This document shows, piece after piece, positions 6,401 to 10,795 of a DNA stretch of 10,795 nt. The position numbers and the translations under genes are program-made. Below the pieces are notes generated by a model, which was not told the origin of the DNA, did no database searches, and saw nothing but the letters and a program-made list of their open reading frames with translations. Origin of the DNA: Clostridia bacterium (GTDB lineage: Bacteria; Bacillota; Clostridia; Christensenellales; Aristaeellaceae); assembly GCA_016296675.1 (NCBI GenBank), contig JAEDIV010000090.1, forward strand, positions 1 to 10,795, given 5' to 3'. How positions within the stretch are numbered: position 1 is the first letter of the stretch; every line of letters starts with the position of its first letter.

Positions 6401-7345
6401 TTATTCTTCTTCGCGTCTGTAGAGCTTTCTGTCCAACGACCAGATGCGGTCTGTAAAGCTTCCAGGCTGAACCTTTGAAAGCTCGTGCGTCATTTCGTTC
6501 ATGCGCGCATCCAGCACGTCCAGCGTATGAAGCACTTCTGCTTCCGGGAACATCGGCGGCTTGGGAGATCCGTATTCCGGAAGATCATGGTGAGACAGAA
6601 TCATATGTGAAAGCATCGTCACAAGTTCGCTTCTTACTCCCAGTGTGCGCGCGCAGCGATTGAGCTCGCTGACACCGATAACCAGGTGACCCAGCAGGTT
6701 CCCTTCCCGTGTATAATCGGAAACCATGCCAAGCTCGTCACTTTTCATTTCGTCAATTTTGCAAAGGTCGTGAAGAATAACGCCCGCCGCAATCAGATCC
6801 GCGTCCAGGAAAGGATACAGTTCTGAGATCATCTGCGCGCCTTTGAGCATCGTGGAGGTATGATTGAGAAGCCCGCTTCTTTCCGCGTGGTGCAGCTTGA
6901 GCGCCGCCGGCATGAACAAAAGCTTTTCTCCCGCCTCCTCAAGACGCATAAGCACCAGCGCCTTGAGCTCCTTGTCCCGGATAGCATCGGCTCTGTTCAG
7001 TATTTCATCCATCATATCGTCTGCAGGTCTGGGCGCGCAGGGAATCAGCTGATTCATATCCACTTCATCCTCTTCCCTCGAATCACGCATTTTATCTACC
7101 CTGAACTGTGCTCGTCCGTTGTATTCCTGCATAACGCCTCGGACCTTGATCACCTTGCCCACTTCCGGCGCCGGCGTAAGGCCGTCCCACATTTTTGCAT
7201 TGATATCGCCGGAAATGTCGGTAAGCGTCATATCCAGATATTTGCTGCCGTTGGACGCCGTTCTCTGGCTCGCTGCGCGAACCAGCAGAAACCCATCAAA
7301 CGAAGCGCCTTTGATCAAATCGGATAGCAAGGGCTGCTGTTTCAT
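6401..7345 (-). CDS. yhaM: YhaM-type 3'-5' exoribonuclease (OB-fold plus HD domain)
   Basis: Members of this family degrade single-stranded RNA (and DNA) from the 3' end in the cytoplasm, using metal ions held by an HD domain. The 314-residue protein has an N-terminal OB-fold (about 12-90; FLLVRAASQRTASNGSKYLDMTL and INAKMWDG resemble B. subtilis YhaM). The HD domain (about 150-290) has His162 in GLLNHT, the His192-Asp193 pair in VILHDLCKID, His220 in LLGHLVIG, His252-His253 in ILSHHDLPEYGSPKPP and Asp276 in LDVLDARM. ATG codons at 7360 and 7354 would add up to five residues (MEMWN). I chose 7345 because GGAG lies 9 nt upstream of it, whereas the outer ATG has no ribosome site. It is the first gene of the operon leading into topB, behind a promoter at 7402-7430. 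Confidence 0.93.
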   Translation of the reverse strand: MKQQPLLSDLIKGASFDGFLLVRAASQRTASNGSKYLDMTLTDISGDINAKMWDGLTPAPEVGKVIKVRGVMQEYNGRAQFRVDKMRDSREEDEVDMNQLIPCAPRPADDMMDEILNRADAIRDKELKALVLMRLEEAGEKLLFMPAALKLHHAERSGLLNHTSTMLKGAQMISELYPFLDADLIAAGVILHDLCKIDEMKSDELGMVSDYTREGNLLGHLVIGVSELNRCARTLGVRSELVTMLSHMILSHHDLPEYGSPKPPMFPEAEVLHTLDVLDARMNEMTHELSKVQPGSFTDRIWSLDRKLYRREEE

Positions 7346-7401
7346 ATTCCACATCTCCATCTGTCTTAAATTTGTGAATACTTTCCCCTTATATCATGCT
7401 T

Positions 7402-7430
7402 ATCATAAACCCAATTTTCTGCTTTTGCAA
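7402..7430 (-). promoter_or_regulatory. Promoter of the yhaM-topB-cysE-DUF362 operon
   Basis: On the minus strand TTGCAA (7430-7425, 4/6 match) is followed after 17 bp by TATGAT (7407-7402, 5/6 match). The transcription start would be near 7395, leaving a leader of about 50 nt before the ATG at 7345. It diverges from the plus-strand promoter at 7468-7496, with 37 bp between the two -35 boxes. Confidence 0.6.
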
Positions 7431-7432
7431 CT

Positions 7433-7446
7433 TTCAAGCGCTTTAA
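7433..7446. promoter_or_regulatory. cre-like palindrome between divergent promoters
   Basis: The minus-strand sequence TTAAAGCGCTTGAA matches 12 of 14 positions of the Bacillus cre consensus TGWAARCGYTWNCW. The two mismatches fall at the symmetric G and C. The core AAGCGCTT is a perfect palindrome typical of LacI/CcpA-family operators. It lies just upstream of the yhaM -35 and about 20 bp upstream of the -35 of the lysozyme gene, so it could affect either promoter. This is a single motif match with no supporting regulator in the window. Confidence 0.3.
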
Positions 7447-7467
7447 TACACATTCGCGGCACATCCA

Positions 7468-7496
7468 TTGACATTTGTTCATATTTTTGTTATACT
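7468..7496 (+). promoter_or_regulatory. Sigma-A promoter of the SH3b/lysozyme gene
   Basis: A consensus TTGACA (7468-7473), a 17-bp spacer and TATACT (7491-7496, 5/6) form a strong promoter. Transcription would start near 7503, about 40 nt before the start codon. Its presence also excludes an upstream TTG start at 7468, which would lie in the -35 box itself. Confidence 0.85.
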
Positions 7497-7542
7497 TTTT
7501 TCATCTATATATACTATTCAGAAACATTTAAGGAGTTACATG

Positions 7543-9066
7543 ATGAACACGGTATTCAAAGGATGCAAGCGGACCCTTTCCCTATTGATTGTCCTTGTTT
7601 TCGTTATATCTGTTTTTCCCGCTGTATCCTATGCAGAATCATTCCTTGCCATGGTAACAAGCAGCAAAATGAACGTATATGCATCTTCCGCCATGTCATC
7701 CAAAATCGGCACTTTATCCAGATATGCAGTTGTCGACGTTCTTACCTATTCGAACGGCGTTGCGCGCATTCAGAAAGGAAACAATATCGGCTACGCCTAC
7801 ATAAAGGATATGACCGCCGTTAAAGACATCGCCGTTCCGGCGAAAATCAATGCTTCCTGCCGCGTATATAAAAGCGCCTCGACAAGATCGAAAGCCATTT
7901 CTGTCAAAAAAGGCATGAACGTGCAGCTCCTTGCCGTAAACGGAAGCTGGGCCATGCTTGAAAACAAAGGAACCATCGTCTTCTGTCAGAAAAAATATGT
8001 GACCGAAATTTTAGACGCATCTTCCATTGTAAATGAAACCTTCAAGGCAACCGCGCTTTCCTCTGCCACCGTTTATAAAACCCACTCGCGCACTGCCTCC
8101 TCCATCGGAACCATAAAAAAAGGCGCCTCCGTCACGGTATATGCCTATAACGACGTCTGGGCACGCGTCAAAATCAACGGAAAATATGGTTTCTGCCTGA
8201 TGGAGTTTCTAAACCGCACATCCTCTGAAACGCCTGCTCCTGTTTCAACGCCCACGCCCGATCAGACAAAGACTCCTGATAACACTTTTGTTCTTTCAGA
8301 TTTCAAAGCCAAGGTAACCGCCTCTTCCGTTCGCGTATATGCTTCTGACAGCAAATCCTCCACTTATCTTGGCAGCATGAAGCGAAACACCGTCGTAGAT
8401 GTGCACGCCTATAACGATTACTGGGCCTATATCAGTTTGAACGGCCGATACGGCTATTGTGCAAAAAGTTACTTGAAGCGCGTGACTATGGAAGCTGGAG
8501 CGTCTTCTCCCACGCCCAAGCCTACCCCTACGCCGACGCCTGCGCCTACGCCTTCACCTTCGCCTACGCCGACGCCCACACCTGAAGCCACAGAAGCGCC
8601 CCTTCCCATGGATCAGGCCGAAATCTTTAACGGCAACTATTCAAACGAAGAAAAGATCTTTCTTTTCTTTACAAGAATCGCAGGCTACTCAGAAGCCGCC
8701 GCCTGCGGTATCATGGCCAACATGAAAAAGGAATCCGGCTTCCGTCCGAACGCCGTCTCCTCCGGCGGCGGATACCACGGTCTTTGCCAGTGGTCCCAAA
8801 CCCGCTTTCATACAATCTCCGCTTACTGCGAAAAATACGGATTCGATCCCTATTCCCTCGAAGGCCAGCTTAATTACATGATGTATGAACTTGCAACTAC
8901 AGCATATGGAAAAAAGCTCGACGCCTTTGAAAACACGCAGCAGGGCGCCTATGACGCAGGCTACTACTTCTGCTATAATTACGAACGCCCGTCAAACAAA
9001 ACAGCAAAATCCGAAGAACGCGGAAATCTTGCAAAGAACACCTATTGGCCAAAATACGGAAAGTAA
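7543..9066 (+). CDS. Secreted SH3b-repeat protein with phage-tail-type lysozyme domain
   Basis: This 507-residue protein is likely a secreted peptidoglycan hydrolase. A signal peptide (1-31) has a basic N-region, a hydrophobic core and the cleavage site VSYA|ES. Four bacterial SH3-like domains follow at about 37-92, 100-157, 167-225 and 254-313; such domains usually bind cell wall. The third and fourth are closely related (for example VYAYNDVWARVKINGKYGFC against VHAYNDYWAYISLNGRYGYC). Pro/Thr linkers lie at about 229-246 and 323-353. The C-terminal domain (about 361-504) resembles phage tail-tip lysozyme, with IMANMKKESGFRPNAV placing Glu397 as the probable catalytic acid, and GGGYHGLCQWSQTRF as the conserved following block. 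Two ATGs are adjacent (7540 and 7543); I chose the second because AAGGAG lies 7 nt before it. It has its own promoter. Substrate and biological role (wall turnover or attack on other cells) are inferred, not shown. Confidence 0.9.
   Translation: MNTVFKGCKRTLSLLIVLVFVISVFPAVSYAESFLAMVTSSKMNVYASSAMSSKIGTLSRYAVVDVLTYSNGVARIQKGNNIGYAYIKDMTAVKDIAVPAKINASCRVYKSASTRSKAISVKKGMNVQLLAVNGSWAMLENKGTIVFCQKKYVTEILDASSIVNETFKATALSSATVYKTHSRTASSIGTIKKGASVTVYAYNDVWARVKINGKYGFCLMEFLNRTSSETPAPVSTPTPDQTKTPDNTFVLSDFKAKVTASSVRVYASDSKSSTYLGSMKRNTVVDVHAYNDYWAYISLNGRYGYCAKSYLKRVTMEAGASSPTPKPTPTPTPAPTPSPSPTPTPTPEATEAPLPMDQAEIFNGNYSNEEKIFLFFTRIAGYSEAAACGIMANMKKESGFRPNAVSSGGGYHGLCQWSQTRFHTISAYCEKYGFDPYSLEGQLNYMMYELATTAYGKKLDAFENTQQGAYDAGYYFCYNYERPSNKTAKSEERGNLAKNTYWPKYGK
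8509..8583 (+). repeat. Pro-Thr linker-encoding hexamer repeat
   Basis: A run of degenerate CCN-ACN type 6-bp units encodes alternating Pro-Thr/Ser/Ala (residues about 323-347 of the secreted lysozyme protein). It forms an extended flexible linker between the SH3b array and the catalytic domain. Repeats of this kind often vary in copy number between strains. Confidence 0.8.
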
Positions 9067-9089
9067 ATATCCATCCGCATGCTTTGTGT

Positions 9090-9111
9090 CCTGAAAGATA
9101 TCCCTTTCAGG
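9090..9111 (+). terminator. Hairpin downstream of the lysozyme gene, weak terminator candidate
   Basis: CCTGAAAG (9090-9097) pairs with CTTTCAGG (9104-9111) around a 6-nt loop, starting 23 bp after the stop codon at 9066. It is not followed directly by a U-run; the next bases are GCGCAATTTTATT. Its position fits a terminator for the lysozyme gene, but it lacks the classic tail and could stall rather than end transcription. Confidence 0.4.
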
Positions 9112-9128
9112 GCGCAATTTTATTGCGC
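9112..9128. promoter_or_regulatory. Inverted repeat overlapping the GH51 -35 box
   Basis: GCGCAAT-TTT-ATTGCGC is a perfect 7-bp inverted repeat directly abutting the previous hairpin. Its right arm contains the -35 hexamer TTGCGC of the arabinofuranosidase promoter. It could be a protein operator or the second part of a tandem terminator for the upstream gene; the sequence does not decide between them. Confidence 0.4.
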
Positions 9129-9151
9129 ACGGAAAACAAATATGGTATGAT
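9123..9151 (+). promoter_or_regulatory. Promoter of the GH51 arabinofuranosidase gene
   Basis: TTGCGC (9123-9128), a 17-bp spacer and TATGAT (9146-9151, 5/6) preceded by an extended -10 TGG. The -35 is weak and the extended -10 may compensate. Start of transcription is expected near 9158, giving a leader of about 75 nt. A palindrome ATGCGCAT (9168-9175) lies just inside that leader. A weak -35 inside an inverted repeat is what one expects of a regulated, substrate-responsive promoter. Confidence 0.65.
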
Positions 9152-9231
9152 ATAGAAAATGACGTGTATGCGCATTTTTGTTTATCAATCATTTCTGTCC
9201 CTCAAACAATATTTAAGGAGGCCATCCGATC

Positions 9232-10731
9232 ATGAGACTCATCGTTCAGCCCGAGAACAAAAAATCCTATATCCATCCGGAAATCTACGGCAATTTTTCC
9301 GAGCATCTCGGCAGATGCATCTACAACGGCATTTACGTCGGCGAAGACAGCCCGATTGAAAACGTAAACGGCATGCGCAAGGATATTGTCGATGCGCTTA
9401 AGAAAATCAAGCTGCCCGTACTTCGCTGGCCCGGCGGATGCTTTGCCGACGAATACCACTGGATGGACGGCATCGGCAAAAAGGAAAGCCGCAAAAAGAT
9501 GATCAACACCAATTGGGGCGGCGTTGTCGAAGACAACTCCTTCGGCACCCACGAGTTTTTTGAGCTCTGCAGACAGATCGGCTGCGAGCCCTATATCAAC
9601 GGAAACGTCGGATCCGGCACCGTTCGTGAAATGTCCGAGTGGATTGAATACATGACGAGCGATAACTTCTCGCCCATTGCAAATCTTCGCCGTGAAAACG
9701 GCCAGGATAAGCCCTGGAAGCTCAAATATTTCGGCATCGGCAACGAAAACTGGGGCTGCGGCGGCAATATGCGCCCTGAATACTATGCTGACCTTTACCG
9801 CCAGTTCCAGACTTATGTTCATAACTACAGCGGAAACCATGTTTACAAAATCGCCTGTGGCGCAGGTACTTCCATTGCCAACCCCAATTACGAATGGACC
9901 GAGACCATCATGAAACACGCCCGCCACCTGATGAGCGGTCTTTCTCTCCACTATTACACCCTGCCCACTGACAAATGGGACCACAAGGGCAGCTCCACCG
10001 AGTTTGACAAGGAAGAATATTACATGACCCTCGCCCACGCTTCCTTCATGGACGAGCTTTGCGAAAAGCACGGCGCGATCATGGACAGATATGATCCTGA
10101 AAAGAAAATCGGCCTGATCGTGGACGAGTGGGGCACCTGGTACGATGTTGAGCCCGGCACCAACCCCGGCTTCCTCTATCAGCAGTCCACCATGCGCGAC
10201 GCCATGGTAGCCGCGCTCACGTTAAACATTTTCAACAAGCATTCCGACCGCGTACATATGGCCAACATCGCCCAGCTGATAAACGTTCTTCAGGCGGTGA
10301 TCTTGACCGATGGCGAAAAGATGCTCCTGACGCCCACCTATCATGTATTTGATATGTTCTCCCGCCATCAGGGCGCAACGCTTGTCGAAAGCATCATGCC
10401 CATGGATCCCATCACATCCGACGGACGCACCTTCTCCTCCGTCAGTCATTCTGCATCCGTGGACAAGGAGGGCAATGTACACCTGACGATTGCCAATCTC
10501 TCCTGCGATGAAGATAAAAAGATTTCTCTTCGTCTTGACGGCTGCGCATATGCGCTTTGCGATGCACAGATCCTTACGGGCGAAATGAACGCAAAGAACG
10601 ATTTTGATTCTCCCGAAAACGTGAAGATCGTTCCCTTTGACAGCGCTAAGATCGAAGCATGCGCTTGCGGAACCGAAGTTGAAATCGAACTGTCCAAAGT
10701 CAGCGTTCTTTCCCTGACTTTCAAAAAATGA
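9232..10731 (+). CDS. abfA: Alpha-L-arabinofuranosidase, glycoside hydrolase family 51
   Basis: This enzyme releases terminal L-arabinofuranose from arabinan- or arabinoxylan-derived oligosaccharides, with retention of configuration. The 499-residue length is normal for bacterial GH51. The N-terminal part is a (beta/alpha)8 barrel: YGNFSEHLGRCIYNGIYVG near residue 19 and VLRWPGGCFADEYHWMDGIG near 63 are family signatures. GIGNENWGCGG gives the acid/base Glu172, and IVDEWGTWYD gives the nucleophile Glu299. A beta-sandwich domain follows from about residue 390. There is no signal peptide, so it should be cytoplasmic and act on imported oligosaccharides; no transporter lies in the window. The ATG has AAGGAGG 10 nt upstream. 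It has its own promoter, and its stop overlaps the next gene as ATGA. The symbol abfA is by analogy with characterised GH51 enzymes. Confidence 0.97.
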   Translation: MRLIVQPENKKSYIHPEIYGNFSEHLGRCIYNGIYVGEDSPIENVNGMRKDIVDALKKIKLPVLRWPGGCFADEYHWMDGIGKKESRKKMINTNWGGVVEDNSFGTHEFFELCRQIGCEPYINGNVGSGTVREMSEWIEYMTSDNFSPIANLRRENGQDKPWKLKYFGIGNENWGCGGNMRPEYYADLYRQFQTYVHNYSGNHVYKIACGAGTSIANPNYEWTETIMKHARHLMSGLSLHYYTLPTDKWDHKGSSTEFDKEEYYMTLAHASFMDELCEKHGAIMDRYDPEKKIGLIVDEWGTWYDVEPGTNPGFLYQQSTMRDAMVAALTLNIFNKHSDRVHMANIAQLINVLQAVILTDGEKMLLTPTYHVFDMFSRHQGATLVESIMPMDPITSDGRTFSSVSHSASVDKEGNVHLTIANLSCDEDKKISLRLDGCAYALCDAQILTGEMNAKNDFDSPENVKIVPFDSAKIEACACGTEVEIELSKVSVLSLTFKK

Positions 10732-10795
10732 GCTATGATTCAATAGGCATACTGTGCAGAAAATGCCTCGATACGGATATTCCCGAAAGCGAATT
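10728..10795 (+). CDS. Start of a further gene, cut by the window edge (small Cys-containing protein?)
   Basis: An ATG at 10728 overlaps the GH51 stop as ATGA and opens a frame that stays open to the window end: MSYDSIGILCRKCLDTDIPE and onward, 22 complete codons. The 4-bp overlap suggests translational coupling with the arabinofuranosidase; no clear ribosome site is visible. The CRKC pair near the start resembles the first half of a zinc-binding motif and reminds me of small Cys-rich clostridial proteins such as DUF6171, but too little is present to decide. The open length is short enough to be chance, so the overlap is the main support. Confidence 0.55.
   Translation, partial: MSYDSIGILCRKCLDTDIPESE

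Noticed and set aside
7468..7539. N-terminal extension of the lysozyme protein from a TTG at 7468
   Set aside because: The TTG is the first three bases of the -35 TTGACA and would lie upstream of the transcription start. The ATG at 7543 has a good ribosome site and begins a proper signal peptide.
8509..8583. CRISPR or other spaced repeat array
   Set aside because: The 6-bp units are contiguous, in frame and encode a Pro-Thr linker; there are no spacers.
9202..10071. A 289-codon minus-strand open frame opposite GH51
   Set aside because: It is antisense to a well-conserved catalytic gene and has no promoter, ribosome site or recognisable domain.

Overview
The window looks like chromosomal DNA from an anaerobic Clostridia-type Firmicute, probably gut-associated. 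Supporting signs are strong GGAGG-type ribosome binding sites, near-consensus sigma-A promoters with 17-bp spacers, a YhaM-type exoribonuclease, a Firmicutes-style TopB, an iron-sulfur DUF362 protein, an intracellular GH51 arabinofuranosidase, and a secreted SH3b/lysozyme protein with Pro-Thr linkers. Base composition is roughly balanced by eye. I saw no rRNA, tRNA, CRISPR, transposase or phage structural gene. The genus cannot be fixed from the sequence alone.

Layout. Positions 1-68 hold an intrinsic terminator reading to the right, probably for a gene left of the window. The minus strand from 69 to 2315 encodes a 748-residue membrane protein with a very long Ala/Lys/Glu-rich helical ectodomain. 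It has its own promoter, with a perfect inverted repeat over the -10 box. From 7345 leftwards to 2467 runs a compact minus-strand operon: yhaM (RNA decay), topB (DNA topology), cysE (first step of cysteine synthesis) and a DUF362 protein with two [4Fe-4S] motifs. Its spacings are 36 bp, 3 bp and 16 bp (or an 8-bp overlap, depending on the DUF362 start).

A divergent intergenic region of about 200 bp (7346-7542) carries one promoter for each direction and a CcpA-cre-like palindrome between them. To the right, on the plus strand, lies a secreted four-SH3b-domain lysozyme-like protein (7543-9066). A 165-bp spacer with two tandem hairpins and a promoter follows. Next is a GH51 alpha-L-arabinofuranosidase (9232-10731), whose stop overlaps (ATGA) the start of a further gene cut by the window edge.

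How the genes fit together. The four-gene operon mixes nucleic-acid housekeeping with cysteine and iron-sulfur functions, so co-transcription is better supported than a shared pathway. The GH51 enzyme has no signal peptide and should act on imported arabino-oligosaccharides. The lysozyme protein acts outside the membrane on peptidoglycan. The least understood element is the 748-residue protein. Its helical domain contains an 18-residue repeat with an aromatic residue at a fixed position, and membrane segments anchor it at both ends. I found no clearly new multi-gene system; that protein is the best candidate for something undescribed.
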